DNA of 64,000 bases from Mycolicibacterium aichiense (lineage in GTDB: Bacteria; Actinomycetota; Actinomycetes; Mycobacteriales; Mycobacteriaceae), in the NCBI RefSeq assembly GCF_010726245.1, contig NZ_AP022561.1, forward strand, positions 806,001-870,000, given 5' to 3'. A model generated the notes under the pieces. It made no database searches. It worked only from the letters and a program-made list of their open reading frames with translations, and was not told where the DNA came from. Numbering within the stretch: position 1 is the first letter of the stretch; the number at the start of each line of letters is the position of its first letter. This document shows positions 44,612-55,706 of this stretch, piece after piece. The translations under genes and the position numbers were made by a program.

Positions 44612-44902
44612 TTACTGTCCGTGCGGCTCGAGGCCGGTCTGCGCGCCTCGCGCCCCGCGCCGCGCCGCGGTGCGCTGCCACAGGAATACCGAGGTGCCGA
44701 CGACCCCGGTGCCCAGTCCGGCAAGCGCGATCGGCCGCCAGGCCTCGCACGCCGCGACGGTGAACGCCACGATCGTCACCAGCGCCCACAGCGTGGCGCC
44801 GACGACGATCACCGGCCATGGATCCAGCAACGCTGCGGGCAGCGCAGGCGGCTCGGGCTCGGCCACCGGCTCTCGGCTCGGTTCGCGCTGATCGGAAGGC
44901 AT
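44612..44902 (-). CDS. DUF2530-like membrane protein, Rv0879c-type
   Basis: A 96-residue protein from ATG 44902 with two membrane helices: WPVIVVGATLWALVTIVAFTVAA and PIALAGLGTGVVGTSVFLW. The N-terminus is acidic and Pro-rich, and the C-terminus is basic (RTAARRGARG). No function is known. It is divergent from the MarR gene (Rv0880 type). Confidence 0.8.
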   Translation of the reverse strand: MPSDQREPSREPVAEPEPPALPAALLDPWPVIVVGATLWALVTIVAFTVAACEAWRPIALAGLGTGVVGTSVFLWQRTAARRGARGAQTGLEPHGQ

Positions 44903-45004
44903 TGTCGTCCAAGGTAACCGATGGGTGAGATGGCCCGGTATGCAGCTATCGGAGTTGGCCCGTTCATCATTGATCGGGTGTTGTCGTGTCGTACTGTTTG
45001 CGTC

Positions 45005-45436
45005 GTGAAAGACGGTGACCTGCGATTGGCCAGTGATTTGTCGCTGGCCGTCATGCGTTTGGCGCGCCAACTGCGCTTCCGCAGGCCCGAATCACCGGTC
45101 ACGCTGTCGCAGCTGTCCGCCCTGGCGACCCTGGCCAAGGACGGCGCGATGACGCCGGGTGCGCTGGCGGTCCGGGAGCGGGTCCGGCCGCCGTCGATGA
45201 CCCGGGTGATCGCATCGCTGGCCGACCTCGGTCTGGTGGTGCGCACCTCCCATCCCTCCGACGGTCGCCAGGTTCTGGTGGCGGTCTCCGACGCCGGGGC
45301 GGCGCTGGTCGACAGTGAACGACGAGCCAGTCAGGAGTGGCTGCGCAATCGGCTGGCCACCCTGGACAGCGAAGAACGCGACATCCTGCTGCGGGCCGCG
45401 GACCTGATGACCGTCCTCGTCGACGAAGACGCGTGA
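45005..45436 (+). CDS. MarR-family transcriptional regulator, Rv0880-like
   Basis: A 143-residue MarR protein from GTG 45005, the length of Rv0880. The winged helix has [49 protein letters not shown] and the wing [14 protein letters not shown]. Rv0880 has been linked to pH- and copper-related regulation in the literature, but I would not assign an effector here. The end overlaps the TrmH methyltransferase start (GTGA). Confidence 0.88.
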   Translation: MKDGDLRLASDLSLAVMRLARQLRFRRPESPVTLSQLSALATLAKDGAMTPGALAVRERVRPPSMTRVIASLADLGLVVRTSHPSDGRQVLVAVSDAGAALVDSERRASQEWLRNRLATLDSEERDILLRAADLMTVLVDEDA

Positions 45437-46260
45437 GCGACAACACTTTTGGCGCGATAGAAGTCGTCGATATCACCGACCCGGGTGATCCCCGCGTCGA
45501 CGACTTCCGCGACCTCAACAGTGTCGACCGCAGGCCGGACCTTCCCAGCGGCAAGGGATTGGTGATCGCCGAGGGCGTGCTGGTGGCCCAGCGGATGATC
45601 GCCTCGCGGTTCACCCCGCACGCCTTCCTCGGTACCGACCGCCGCCTGGCCGAACTCGGTGACGACCTGTCCGGGGTGCGGGCGCCGTTCTATCGCGCCA
45701 CGGCCGAGGTGATGGCCGAGGTGGTCGGTTTCCACCTCAATCGCGGTGTGCTGGCGGCGGCTCGCCGTCCGCCCGAACTCGCGCTGGCGGAGGTGCTCGA
45801 CGGTGCGAGCACGGTCGCGGTGCTCGAAGGCGTCAACGACCACGAGAACCTCGGCTCGATCTTCCGCAACGCCGCCGGGCTCGGGGTCGACGCGGTCATC
45901 TTCGGTTCCGGGTGCGCCGACCCGCTGTACCGGCGTGCCGTGCGGGTGTCGATGGGCCACGCTCTGCTGGTGCCGTTCGCGCGTGCCGGGCACTGGCCGG
46001 CCGATCTCGGCGAGCTGCGCGAGCGCGGATTCCGGCTGCTGGCCATGACACCCGACCCGGCGGCACAGACCCTGGCCGAGGCGATGGCCGGGCTGGCCGG
46101 GGCCAAGGTCGCGATGCTGGTCGGCGCGGAGGGGCCCGGGCTGACCGAGACAGTGATGCGGGCCAGCGACGTCCGGGTCCGGATCCCGATGTCGCGGGGT
46201 ACCGATTCGCTCAACGTCGCCACCGCGGCGGCGCTGGCGTTCTACGAACGGGCGCGGTGA
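45433..46260 (+). CDS. TrmH/SpoU-family rRNA/tRNA 2'-O-methyltransferase, Rv0881-like
   Basis: A 275-residue SPOUT enzyme from GTG 45433. Motif 1 is [23 protein letters not shown], motif 2 is [13 protein letters not shown], and motif 3 is [22 protein letters not shown]. Together these form the trefoil-knot SAM site. An N-terminal RNA-binding substrate domain precedes them ([17 protein letters not shown]). It would methylate a ribose in rRNA or tRNA. Translation is coupled to the upstream MarR gene. Confidence 0.9.
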   Translation: MSDNTFGAIEVVDITDPGDPRVDDFRDLNSVDRRPDLPSGKGLVIAEGVLVAQRMIASRFTPHAFLGTDRRLAELGDDLSGVRAPFYRATAEVMAEVVGFHLNRGVLAAARRPPELALAEVLDGASTVAVLEGVNDHENLGSIFRNAAGLGVDAVIFGSGCADPLYRRAVRVSMGHALLVPFARAGHWPADLGELRERGFRLLAMTPDPAAQTLAEAMAGLAGAKVAMLVGAEGPGLTETVMRASDVRVRIPMSRGTDSLNVATAAALAFYERAR

Positions 46261-46273
46261 CTAGGCTCGCCCC

Positions 46274-46546
46274 ATGATCGACGAGACGACGCCGTGGGGA
46301 ACCGGGCTGACCGTGGCAGCCTTCGTCGCCGCGGTGACGGGTGCCGCGATCGTGGTGCTCAGCCTCGGCATGCTGCGGGTGCATCCGCTGGTGGCGATCG
46401 TGCTGAACCTGATCGCGGTCGGCGGACTGGCGCCGACGTTGTGGGGCTGGCGGCGGATTCCGGTACGGCGCTGGTTCGTCCTCGGTGCAGGTATCGGCGT
46501 CGCCGGCGGGTGGATCACCCTGTTGGCGATGGCCGCCGCGCGGTAG
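46274..46546 (+). CDS. small membrane protein, Rv0882-like
   Basis: A 90-residue hydrophobic protein with three predicted helices: AAFVAAVTGAAIVVLSLGML, VAIVLNLIAVGGLAPTLWGW and FVLGAGIGVAGGWITLLAMAAA. No family function is recognised. It sits 13 bp after the methyltransferase and probably shares its transcript. It ends 4 bp before the convergent sepH gene. Confidence 0.78.
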   Translation: MIDETTPWGTGLTVAAFVAAVTGAAIVVLSLGMLRVHPLVAIVLNLIAVGGLAPTLWGWRRIPVRRWFVLGAGIGVAGGWITLLAMAAAR

Positions 46547-46550
46547 TCGG

Positions 46551-47345
46551 TCAGCGCTCGCCGCTGGACCGCACCCCGAGCAGCACGTCCTCCCAGCCGG
46601 GTACGGACGGCTTGGCCTTGGCGCGTTTGGCCCGTGGCGCCGGGGCGGAAGCCGGGGCCGCAGCGGGTGCCTGCTTCTCCTCAACCGGGGCGGGCGCCGG
46701 CTGAGGCTGCTGCTCGTCGAACTCCAGCTGGGCGACGACGGCCACCGGGCGCAGGGGACGCTCGAACCTCGGGTCGATCAGCTCGCTGGCCGCGTCGTCC
46801 AGAGCCGACACCGTGCCACCGTGCGCGCCGGGGCTGAAACGGAAGTGCGCGACATTGTCGGAGAGTCCGGCCTGCCACGACATCTGCACCACCCAGCGGC
46901 CGTCCTCGCCGCGCCAGGCGTCCCATGACGTCGACTCGAGGCTGTGCCCACGCGCCACCAGGGCGGTGGTGACGGTGTCCAGCAGCGTGGTCACCGCCGG
47001 GCCGTCGGCCAGCACCGGATGCGCGGCGCCGGCCAGCTCGGCCGCCCGGGAGCGCTCCAAGAGCACCGGGTGGGCGAATCGCTCGACCTTGCTGATGTCC
47101 ATGCCGGATGACGCGGCAACTTGTTCGACGGACGCACCCGCACGGATGCGCGCCTGAATATCCCTTGGCCGCAACACGCCTTTGACCTCTTTGTCCCTCA
47201 GGGTCTGGCCCAGCGACCGGTCACCGCGAACCGCGGCACGCAGTCGGTCGTCGACCTGCAGGGTGAACTTGTCGGCCGGGTCGGGACCTTCGCAAATGAT
47301 GTGCCTGCCGTCGACATCGAGTCCGATCACCCTGAGTTCTCGCAT
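46551..47345 (-). CDS. sepH: SepH, FtsZ-associated cell division regulator
   Basis: A 264-residue protein with the DUF3071 N-terminal domain (RELRVIGLDVDGRHIICEGPD, FTLQVDDRLRAA). Its helix-turn-helix-like segment DIQARIRAGASVEQVAASSGMDISKVERF lies near residues 62-90. A Pro/Ala-rich C-terminus follows. SepH binds FtsZ and stimulates its assembly in Streptomyces and mycobacteria. The position matches Rv0883c. Confidence 0.9.
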   Translation of the reverse strand: MRELRVIGLDVDGRHIICEGPDPADKFTLQVDDRLRAAVRGDRSLGQTLRDKEVKGVLRPRDIQARIRAGASVEQVAASSGMDISKVERFAHPVLLERSRAAELAGAAHPVLADGPAVTTLLDTVTTALVARGHSLESTSWDAWRGEDGRWVVQMSWQAGLSDNVAHFRFSPGAHGGTVSALDDAASELIDPRFERPLRPVAVVAQLEFDEQQPQPAPAPVEEKQAPAAAPASAPAPRAKRAKAKPSVPGWEDVLLGVRSSGER

Positions 47346-47420
47346 GTCGACCTCCTTCGCCCGGACTTTAACCCAGCCCCGAGTTGATTACGGTTAGGAC
47401 ACGCGGGGGTGACGAACAAG

Positions 47421-48548
<1,128 letters not shown>

Positions 48549-48611
48549 CTAGGAGTCCACGCAGGCGGGTATTACACCGAGGCGTTCAGCAAACCTGTTT
48601 TCGGGGTATGG

Positions 48612-48637
48612 ACAGTATGCGATACCTGCGGTACTGT
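48612..48637. promoter_or_regulatory. ACAGTA/TACTGT dyad upstream of the diiron oxygenase
   Basis: ACAGTA-N14-TACTGT is a 26-bp dyad with additional GTAT/ATAC and GGTA elements inside. It sits 46 bp upstream of the oxygenase start in the divergent serC spacer. It is well placed to act as an operator, but no regulator gene is adjacent. Confidence 0.5.
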
Positions 48638-48683
48638 TTGGACATCACCCGCCCAAATGTAAACCTCTGTTGAGGAGACTGTC

Positions 48684-49700
48684 ATGGCGAGAACCAAGAT
48701 CATCCAGCGCTGGCGCCGCAACATGGACGTGCTGGACGACACTGAATACGTAGAGAAGCTGATGACGCTGTCCGAAGGGTCAGTGCGCAGGAACTTCAAC
48801 CCGTACACCGACATCGACTGGGATTCGCCCGAGTTCGCCGTCGTCCCGAACGACGAGCGCTGGATCCTGCCTGCGACCGACCCGATCGGGCAGCACCCCT
48901 GGTATCAGTCGCAATCCAAAGAGCGGCAGATCGAGATCGGCATGTGGCGCCAGTCCAACGTCGCCAAGGTCGGGCTGCACTTCGAGTCGATCCTCATCCG
49001 GGGCCTGATGGAGTACGCGTTCTGGGCGCCCAACGGTTCGCCGGAGTACCGATACTGCCTGCACGAAGCGGTCGAAGAGTGCAACCACACGATGATGTTC
49101 CAGGAGATGGTCAACCACATCGGCGCCGACGTGCCGGGCATGCCCCGCCTGCTCAAGTGGGTCCAGCCTGCGATCCCGTTGGTGGCCGGCCCGCTGCCGA
49201 TCCCCTTCTGGTTCGGCATCCTCGCCGGTGAGGAACCCATCGACCACACCCAGAAAAACGTTCTGCGCGAAGGCAAGACGCTGCACCCGATCATGGAGCG
49301 GGTGATGGCGATCCACGTCGCCGAAGAGGCCCGGCACATCTCGTTCGCGCACGAGTACCTGCGCAAGCGGGTGCCGCACCTGCCACGGCGCAAGCGGTTC
49401 TGGCTGTCGCTCTATGTGCCGGTGGTGATGCGGGTGCTGTGCTCGGCGATCATCGTGCCGCCGAAGGCGTTCTGGAAGGAGTTCGACATCCCGCGCTCAG
49501 TGCGCAAGGACATCTTCTTCTCCTCGGCCTCGTCGCGACAGATGTTGCGCGACATGTTCGGTGACGTCCGGATGCTGTGCCACGACACCGGCCTGATGAA
49601 CCCGCTGGCGAAGCTGATCTGGCGGATCTGCCGGATCGACGGGGCGCCGAGCCGCTTCCGCAGCGAGCCTGCCCGCCAGCACGTGGTAGCTGTCGCGTAA
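48684..49700 (+). CDS. AurF-like diiron oxygenase, Rv0885-type
   Basis: A 338-residue four-helix-bundle diiron protein from ATG 48684 behind GAGGAG. Iron ligands are visible as E101 in GLHFESILIRG, the EExxH at 131-135 in HEAVEECNH, and EEARH near residues 214-218. This is the p-aminobenzoate N-oxygenase AurF family, which uses O2 for N-oxygenation or hydroxylation. The next gene, fprB, encodes a ferredoxin-ferredoxin reductase that is a natural electron donor, 18 bp downstream. The substrate in mycobacteria is unknown. Confidence 0.88.
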   Translation: MARTKIIQRWRRNMDVLDDTEYVEKLMTLSEGSVRRNFNPYTDIDWDSPEFAVVPNDERWILPATDPIGQHPWYQSQSKERQIEIGMWRQSNVAKVGLHFESILIRGLMEYAFWAPNGSPEYRYCLHEAVEECNHTMMFQEMVNHIGADVPGMPRLLKWVQPAIPLVAGPLPIPFWFGILAGEEPIDHTQKNVLREGKTLHPIMERVMAIHVAEEARHISFAHEYLRKRVPHLPRRKRFWLSLYVPVVMRVLCSAIIVPPKAFWKEFDIPRSVRKDIFFSSASSRQMLRDMFGDVRMLCHDTGLMNPLAKLIWRICRIDGAPSRFRSEPARQHVVAVA

Positions 49701-49718
49701 CCCGAAGGACTCACGCCC

Positions 49719-51404
49719 GTGCCCCATGTGATCACCCAGTCGTGCTGCAGCGACGGGTCCTGCGTCTACGCCTGCCCGGTCAACTGCATCCACCCCAGCC
49801 CCGACGAGCCAGGCTTCGCGACCGCCGAGATGCTGTACATCGACCCGGTGGCCTGTGTGGACTGCGGGGCGTGCGTCAGCGCCTGCCCGGTCGGTGCGAT
49901 CGCGCCGGACAGCAAACTGACCGACAAGCAGCTGCCGTTCATCGAACTCAACGCCGGCTTTTATCCCGAGCGGCCGGCCGGCGTGAAACTGCCGCCGACC
50001 TCCAAGCTCGCACCGGTGCTGCCGGCACCGCAGCTGCGTCGCGGTGGGACCGACCTCACGGTGGCTGTGGTGGGTTCGGGGCCGGCGGGCATGTACGCCG
50101 CCGACGAGCTGCTGACGCAGAAGGGGGTGCGGGTCAATGTCTTCGACAAGTTGCCCACCCCGTTCGGCCTGGTCCGCGCCGGTGTCGCTCCCGATCACCA
50201 GCACACCAAGGGAGTCACGCGGCTGTTCGAGAAGATGAGTAAGCATCCGCGCTTCACGTTCTACCTCAACGTCGAAGTGGGACAGCATGTTTCGCATGCC
50301 GAATTGCTGCAGCACCACCACGCGGTGCTCTACACCGTCGGCGCGCCGCACGACCGCAGGCTCGACATCGCAGGCATGGAGCTGCCCGGGGCAGGCACGG
50401 CCACCGAAACGGTGGCCTGGATCAACGGCCACCCGGACTTCGCCGAGCTGCCCGTCGACCTGCGCCACGAGCGGGTGGTGGTGATCGGAAACGGCAATGT
50501 GGCCCTCGACGTCGCCCGGATCCTGACCGCCGACCCCGATGATTTGGCCCGAACCGACATCTCGGACGCCGCGCTGAGTGCCCTGCGTGGCTCAGCCGTG
50601 CGCGAGGTCGTGATCGCGGCGCGGCGCCGCCCTGTCGACTCGGCGTTCACCCTGCCCGAGCTGATCGGGCTGACGTCGACGGCCGACGTCGTCCTCGACG
50701 CCGCCGACCACGCCCTCGTGCAGGAGGACCTGGCCACCGCCACCGATGCCGTCACGATCGCCAAACTCGAGATCCTGGCCAAGCTGCCGGTCGCGTCCGA
50801 ACGCATCGACCGTAGGCGCATCAGGCTGGTCTATCGGCTGACGCCGCACCGGGTGCTCGGCACCGAACGGGTCGCGTGCGTCGAATTCCGGTGCACCGGA
50901 ACCGAAGACCCGGTGCACATCGAAGCCGGCTTGTTGCTCACCTCGATCGGATACCGCGTCGCCCCGATCGCCGGTCTGCCCTTCGACGAATCGGCCGCCG
51001 TCGTCCCCAACCGGGACGGGCGGGTCATCGATCCGGTCACCGGCGAGCCCATCGCCGGCGCTTACGTGGCGGGCTGGATCAAGCGCGGTCCGACCGGCTT
51101 CATCGGCACCAACAAATCCTGTTCGATGCAGACCGTGTCGAACCTGGTGGACGACTTCAACGCCGGACTGCTGGGCGACCCCGACGCGCGATCGGCGTTG
51201 CTGGACAAGCTGGTTCGCTCCCGTCAGCCCGATGTGGTCGACGCCCGCGGCTGGCGTGCGATCGACGCCGCCGAGACGGCCCGCGGCGAAGCGCAGGGGC
51301 GGGCGCGGGTGAAGTTCACCGAGGTGTCCGAGATGGTCGCAGTCGCGGCCCGGGCACCCGAGCCGCCGCTGGCCCGGCGGCTGCTTGCCGGGCTGCTGCG
51401 TTAA
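49719..51404 (+). CDS. fprB: ferredoxin/ferredoxin-NADP reductase FprB
   Basis: A 561-residue fusion protein from GTG 49719. The N-terminal ~75 residues are a two-cluster ferredoxin (CCSDGSCVYACPVNCIHP and CVDCGACVSACPVG). The adrenodoxin-reductase-like FAD domain begins VAVVGSGPAGMYAADELL near residue 113, with the NADP site VVVIGNGNVALDVARIL near 255. It transfers electrons from NADPH through FAD to iron-sulfur clusters. Its position after an AurF-like oxygenase suggests a dedicated donor. It equals Rv0886. Confidence 0.94.
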   Translation: MPHVITQSCCSDGSCVYACPVNCIHPSPDEPGFATAEMLYIDPVACVDCGACVSACPVGAIAPDSKLTDKQLPFIELNAGFYPERPAGVKLPPTSKLAPVLPAPQLRRGGTDLTVAVVGSGPAGMYAADELLTQKGVRVNVFDKLPTPFGLVRAGVAPDHQHTKGVTRLFEKMSKHPRFTFYLNVEVGQHVSHAELLQHHHAVLYTVGAPHDRRLDIAGMELPGAGTATETVAWINGHPDFAELPVDLRHERVVVIGNGNVALDVARILTADPDDLARTDISDAALSALRGSAVREVVIAARRRPVDSAFTLPELIGLTSTADVVLDAADHALVQEDLATATDAVTIAKLEILAKLPVASERIDRRRIRLVYRLTPHRVLGTERVACVEFRCTGTEDPVHIEAGLLLTSIGYRVAPIAGLPFDESAAVVPNRDGRVIDPVTGEPIAGAYVAGWIKRGPTGFIGTNKSCSMQTVSNLVDDFNAGLLGDPDARSALLDKLVRSRQPDVVDARGWRAIDAAETARGEAQGRARVKFTEVSEMVAVAARAPEPPLARRLLAGLLR

Positions 51405-51874
51405 GCCCTCTCGCGCAGATAGTTCAGCACGGCGGCCCAGTCCGGGAACCGGTCCGAGCCGAAGTGAATCCACTCGCCCTCGAAGCGCTCAGCGCCGTTG
51501 TTCGGCCGGTCGTCGACGAGGAAGTCACCACGGTTGAGGTCCTTGTGGTGAGTCAGGATCAGCCGCTTGTACGCGGGTGAATCCTCCTCGCCGCCAAGGT
51601 GTTCGTGCACCCATTCCACCTTGTGCTGCCAACCCGACGGGTTGCGCCACGGCGCGGTGGACAGCAGGTAGGTGTCGAACAGCGCGGACAGTTCGGTGAA
51701 CGCCTCGATCGCGCCGGGCATCGAACGCATCAAGGCGAAGATGCCCGGCGCCTCGTCCATCCGGCCGCGGTACTTGTCCACCACGACCGGATCGAGGCCC
51801 TCGATCCGATGGCCGAAGTCGACCATCGTGTTGTCGAGGTCGATGTAGAGGATCTTGCGGTGATCCCGGGTCAC
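51401..51874 (-). CDS. 5'(3')-deoxyribonucleotidase-like HAD phosphatase
   Basis: A 157-residue HAD-fold protein from GTG 51874. The catalytic DLDNT (D12, D14) is motif I. LLSTAPW is motif II, and FLVDDRPNNGAERFEG carries motif IV. The NT5C family dephosphorylates deoxyribonucleoside monophosphates. It is small and capless, as expected. Its stop interlocks with fprB on the other strand. Confidence 0.82.
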   Translation of the reverse strand: MTRDHRKILYIDLDNTMVDFGHRIEGLDPVVVDKYRGRMDEAPGIFALMRSMPGAIEAFTELSALFDTYLLSTAPWRNPSGWQHKVEWVHEHLGGEEDSPAYKRLILTHHKDLNRGDFLVDDRPNNGAERFEGEWIHFGSDRFPDWAAVLNYLRERA

Positions 51875-51881
51875 GCCTACA

Positions 51882-52331
51882 TCATGCCTGGCTCATCGCC
51901 TGCTGGATCTCGTCGTAACTCACCTCGCGCACCGGCTGCCCCAGCGACCACTGGTGCCCGAACGGATCCCGGACCATGCCGTAGCGGTCGCCCCAGAACT
52001 GGTCGTCGAGCGGCATCACCACGGTGGCGCCCGCGTCGAGCGCCTGCTGGAATTTCTGGTCGACGTCGGTGACGGTCAGATGGATGGTCACCGGCGTCCC
52101 GCCCAGCGCAGGCGGCGTCATCGACTTGCCGTCGGACATCTCCGGGAAGTCGTCGTTGAGCATGATCATGGCCCCGTTGATCTGCAGCGCGGCGTGGATC
52201 AGTTTCCCGTCGGGACGGGGGACCCGACCGATCTCGGTGGCGCCGAACGCCTTGATGTAGAAGTCGATCGCCGCGGGAGCGTCGTCGACGACCAGGTGCG
52301 GGGACAGTGCGGGTTGGATCTCGATCGCCAT
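51882..52331 (-). CDS. VOC-superfamily (glyoxalase/PhnB-like) protein, Rv0887c-type
   Basis: A 149-residue protein with paired beta-alpha-beta-beta-beta modules: LVVDDAPAAIDFYIKAFGATEIGR, then VTIHLTVTDVDQKFQQALDAGATVVMPLDDQFWGDRYGMVRDPFGHQW. The final GHQW carries a possible metal ligand. The family includes metalloenzymes and antibiotic-binding proteins. No substrate can be named. It starts 7 bp from the nucleotidase on the same strand. Confidence 0.85.
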   Translation of the reverse strand: MAIEIQPALSPHLVVDDAPAAIDFYIKAFGATEIGRVPRPDGKLIHAALQINGAMIMLNDDFPEMSDGKSMTPPALGGTPVTIHLTVTDVDQKFQQALDAGATVVMPLDDQFWGDRYGMVRDPFGHQWSLGQPVREVSYDEIQQAMSQA

Positions 52332-52488
52332 GGAAGCCTCCTGTGGTGTGGTGCGGCCGGCCGGTCCGCCACCGGGGTAGACATCGCGGCCGGGGAAAAC
52401 TCATCGGCCGCCTCGCAGGCAACCACTGTGGACCGACAGAAACGAGCCGCGGTGGAGTACGGTTCGGGCTGACACAGGGAGGCCGACG

Positions 52489-53826
52489 ATGACCACCACG
52501 ACAGTGCCGCGGTCGAGCGCCGCCCAGACCCGGCGGGCGATCTGGAACACGATCCGAGGGTCGTCGGGCAACTTGGTCGAGTGGTACGACGTCTACGTCT
52601 ACACCGTGTTCGCAACGTATTTCGAGGGCCAGTTCTTCGATGAGTCCGAGAAGAACTCGACGGTGTACGTCTATGCGATATTCGCGATCACATTCGTGAT
52701 GCGCCCCGTCGGGTCGTGGTTCTTCGGGCGGTTCGCCGACCGGCGAGGCCGGCGGGCGGCGCTCACGGTGAGCGTGTCGCTGATGGCGCTGTGCTCGCTG
52801 ATGATCTCGCTGGTGCCCTCGCAGGCGTTGATCGGGATGGCGGCGCCGATCATCCTGGTCGTGGCCCGGCTGGTGCAGGGCTTCGCGACCGGTGGCGAGT
52901 ACGGCACGTCGGCGACGTACATGTCGGAGGCGGCGACGCGGGAGCGGCGCGGTTTCTTCTCGTCGTTCCAGTACGTGACGCTGGTCGGCGGCCACGTGCT
53001 GGCGCAGCTGACGCTGCTGATCCTGCAGTCGGTGCTCAACGACGACCAGTTGCGCGAATTCGGTTGGCGCATCGCGTTCGCCGTGGGCGGCGTGGCCGCG
53101 GTGGTGGTGTTCTGGCTGCGGCGCACGATGGACGAGTCGCTGTCCGAGGACGTCATCGAGGCGGCCAAGGCGGGCGAGGACCGCGGTGCGGGATCCATGC
53201 GGGCGCTCTTCACGCAGTACTGGCGGCCGCTGCTGCTGTGCTTCCTCATCACGCTGGGCGGCACGGTGGCCTTCTACACCTACAGCGTCAACGCCCCGGC
53301 GATCGTCAAGACCGCCTACAAAGGCGAGGGCATGACGGCGACGTGGATCAATCTGACCGGGCTGATCTTCCTGATGCTGCTACAGCCGGTGGGTGGGATC
53401 ATCAGCGACCGGATCGGACGTAAGCCGATGCTGGTGTTCTTCGGTGTCGGGGGCGTGCTCTACACCTATATCCTCATCACGTTCCTACCCCAAACGCGTT
53501 CGCCGCTGGCATCTTTCGCGTTGGTCGCGACCGGCTACGTGATCCTGACCGGGTACACCTCGATCAACGCGCTGGTGAAGTCGGAGCTGTTCCCGGCGCA
53601 GGTGCGGGCGCTCGGGGTGGGTGTCGGGTACGCGCTGGCGAACTCGATCTTCGGCGGGACGGCGCCGCTGATCTACCAGGCTGCCAAGGAGCAGGGCCAC
53701 GTACCGTTGTTCATCGGCTATGTCACGGTCTGCATCGCGGTGTCGCTGGTGGTGTACGTGTTCTTCCTGCGCAACAAGGCCGACACGTATCTGGACCGGG
53801 AGCGGGGCTCGGCGTTTCGGGCCTGA
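52489..53826 (+). CDS. MFS transporter of the metabolite:H+ symporter (MHS) family
   Basis: A 445-residue 12-helix protein from ATG 52489. It has GNLVEWYDVYVYTVFATYF in TM1, the motif A loop GRFADRRGRRAAL, and GFATGGEYGTSATYMSEAA, all typical of proline/betaine or alpha-ketoglutarate (KgtP/ProP) symporters. It would import an organic acid or zwitterion with protons. It lies convergent to citA and divergent from the VOC gene, and is not part of the M. tuberculosis order. Confidence 0.88.
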   Translation: MTTTTVPRSSAAQTRRAIWNTIRGSSGNLVEWYDVYVYTVFATYFEGQFFDESEKNSTVYVYAIFAITFVMRPVGSWFFGRFADRRGRRAALTVSVSLMALCSLMISLVPSQALIGMAAPIILVVARLVQGFATGGEYGTSATYMSEAATRERRGFFSSFQYVTLVGGHVLAQLTLLILQSVLNDDQLREFGWRIAFAVGGVAAVVVFWLRRTMDESLSEDVIEAAKAGEDRGAGSMRALFTQYWRPLLLCFLITLGGTVAFYTYSVNAPAIVKTAYKGEGMTATWINLTGLIFLMLLQPVGGIISDRIGRKPMLVFFGVGGVLYTYILITFLPQTRSPLASFALVATGYVILTGYTSINALVKSELFPAQVRALGVGVGYALANSIFGGTAPLIYQAAKEQGHVPLFIGYVTVCIAVSLVVYVFFLRNKADTYLDRERGSAFRA

Positions 53827-54951
53827 CTAGACGGGTCGGTGCGCGATCTCGTCCCAGCCCTGCACCGCGTCCGGCGGCCGGGGTGCCGGACCGACGTAGA
53901 TCGCCGACGGACGGACCAGCTTGCCGAGCTGCTTCTGCTCCAGGATGTGGGCGCACCACCCGGCGGTACGACCGCAGGTGAACATCGCGGGCATCATCTT
54001 GGCGGGTACCTGGGCGAAGTCCAGGATGACCGCGGCCCAGAACTCCACGTTGGTCTCGATCGCCCGGTCCGGACGCCGCTCCCGCAACTCGGCCAGCGCC
54101 GCCTGCTCGAGTGCGACAGCCACCTCGTACCGCGGCGCCTGCAGCCGCTTGGCGGTCGCCCGCAGCACCCGTGCTCTCGGGTCCTCGGCCCGGTAGACCC
54201 GGTGGCCGAAGCCCATCAGCTTCTCGTTGCGATCCAGGACGCCTTTCACCACCGCGCGAGCGTCACCGGTGCGTTCGACGTCCTCGATCATCGGCAGCAC
54301 CCGCGCGGGCGCACCGCCGTGCAGCGGGCCGCTCATCGCGCCGATCGCGCCCGACATCGCGGCCGCGACATCTGCTCCGGTCGAGGCGATCACGCGCGCG
54401 GTGAACGTGGAGGCGTTCATCCCGTGCTCGGCCGCCGACACCCAGTAGGCGTCGATGGCCTCCACATGCCGCGGGTCCGGCTCGCCCTGCCAGCGGGTCA
54501 TGAAACGTTCTGTGACAGTGGTGCATTCGTCGATCACGCGCTGCGGCACCGCCGGCCGGTAGATGCCGCGGGCGGATTGGGCGACGTAGGACAGCGCCAT
54601 CACCGACGCCCTCGCAAGATGATCGCGGGCAGTTTCGCCGTCGATGTCCAGCAGCGGTGCGTAGCCCCAGATCGGCGCCAGCATCGCCAGGCCGGCCTGG
54701 ACGTCGACCCGGACGTCGCCGGTGTGGATGGGTAGCGGGAACGGCTCGGCGGGGCGCAGACCGTTGCCGAACTTGCCGTCGACGAGCAGCGCCCACACGT
54801 CGCCGAACGTCACGCGATTGCCGACCAGTTCCTCGATGTCCACACCGCGGTAGCGCAGTGCGCCGCCATCTCGATCAGGTTCGGCGATCTCGGTGGTGAA
54901 GGCCACCACCCCTTCGAGGCCGGGCACGAAGTCGTCGGGTACCACCGTCAT
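53827..54951 (-). CDS. citA: citrate synthase 2, CitA
   Basis: A 374-residue citrate synthase. ATG 54951 gives [25 protein letters not shown], matching Rv0889c. Catalytic segments are [16 protein letters not shown] with one His and [17 protein letters not shown] with another, plus the C-terminal [15 protein letters not shown]. It condenses acetyl-CoA and oxaloacetate in the TCA or methylcitrate cycle. A second citrate synthase, gltA2, is 3.5 kb away in the same window. Confidence 0.93.
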   Translation of the reverse strand: MTVVPDDFVPGLEGVVAFTTEIAEPDRDGGALRYRGVDIEELVGNRVTFGDVWALLVDGKFGNGLRPAEPFPLPIHTGDVRVDVQAGLAMLAPIWGYAPLLDIDGETARDHLARASVMALSYVAQSARGIYRPAVPQRVIDECTTVTERFMTRWQGEPDPRHVEAIDAYWVSAAEHGMNASTFTARVIASTGADVAAAMSGAIGAMSGPLHGGAPARVLPMIEDVERTGDARAVVKGVLDRNEKLMGFGHRVYRAEDPRARVLRATAKRLQAPRYEVAVALEQAALAELRERRPDRAIETNVEFWAAVILDFAQVPAKMMPAMFTCGRTAGWCAHILEQKQLGKLVRPSAIYVGPAPRPPDAVQGWDEIAHRPV

Positions 54952-55034
54952 GGGGGGATTCTCCCACTCGGCCATCGGCTCGTCGCTGCCGGTCGGTAAC
55001 CGGCAGCCGAATGTTTGCGGCGTACCGTTGGGCC

Positions 55035-55706
55035 GTGGAGACGCCCAGGGACGATCGCCTCGCGGCGATGCGCGTTGAGTACGGCTCGGTGGAGAAGGAC
55101 GGCAGCAGCGACCTCGATGTCGACTGGCTCGCCGACGGCTGGCTTGCCCTGTTGCACAGGTGGATCGCCGACGCCGAAGCGGCCGGGATCGCCGAGCCGA
55201 ACGCCATGGTGCTGGCCACCATCGGCACGGGAGGAGACGCGGGAAGACCGGTGAGCCGCACGGTGTTGTGCAAGAGCGTGGACGAGACCGGGATCACCTT
55301 CTACACCAATTACGACTCGGCCAAGGGTGATGAGCTGGCGGCGACTCCGTATGCCGCCGTGACGTTCCCCTGGTACGCGCTGGGGCGGCAGGTGCACATC
55401 CGCGGCGCGGTGACCAAGGTCAGCGCACAGGAGACCGAGGAGTACTGGTCCAAACGCCCGCGCGGATCCCAGCTGGGGGCGTGGGCGTCGGCGCAGTCGC
55501 GCCCGATCGGCTCCCGCGCGGAGCTGCTCGCTCAGCTTGCCGAGGTCACCGAGCGGTTCGCCGCCGACGAGCAGGTGCCGGTGCCGCCGCACTGGGGTGG
55601 CTATCGGATCGCCCCCGAGGTCGTCGAGTTCTGGCAGGGCCGGGAGAACCGGGTACACAACCGAATTCGTGTGAGCAACGGCTCCATCGAGCGTCTGCAG
55701 CCGTAG
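55035..55706 (+). CDS. pdxH: pyridoxamine 5'-phosphate oxidase PdxH
   Basis: A 223-residue protein from GTG 55035; an ATG at 55011 would add eight residues. Features are [63 protein letters not shown], and the C-terminal [26 protein letters not shown]. It binds FMN and oxidises pyridoxamine or pyridoxine phosphate to PLP. It is divergent from citA and immediately followed by an MFS gene. Confidence 0.93.
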   Translation: METPRDDRLAAMRVEYGSVEKDGSSDLDVDWLADGWLALLHRWIADAEAAGIAEPNAMVLATIGTGGDAGRPVSRTVLCKSVDETGITFYTNYDSAKGDELAATPYAAVTFPWYALGRQVHIRGAVTKVSAQETEEYWSKRPRGSQLGAWASAQSRPIGSRAELLAQLAEVTERFAADEQVPVPPHWGGYRIAPEVVEFWQGRENRVHNRIRVSNGSIERLQP

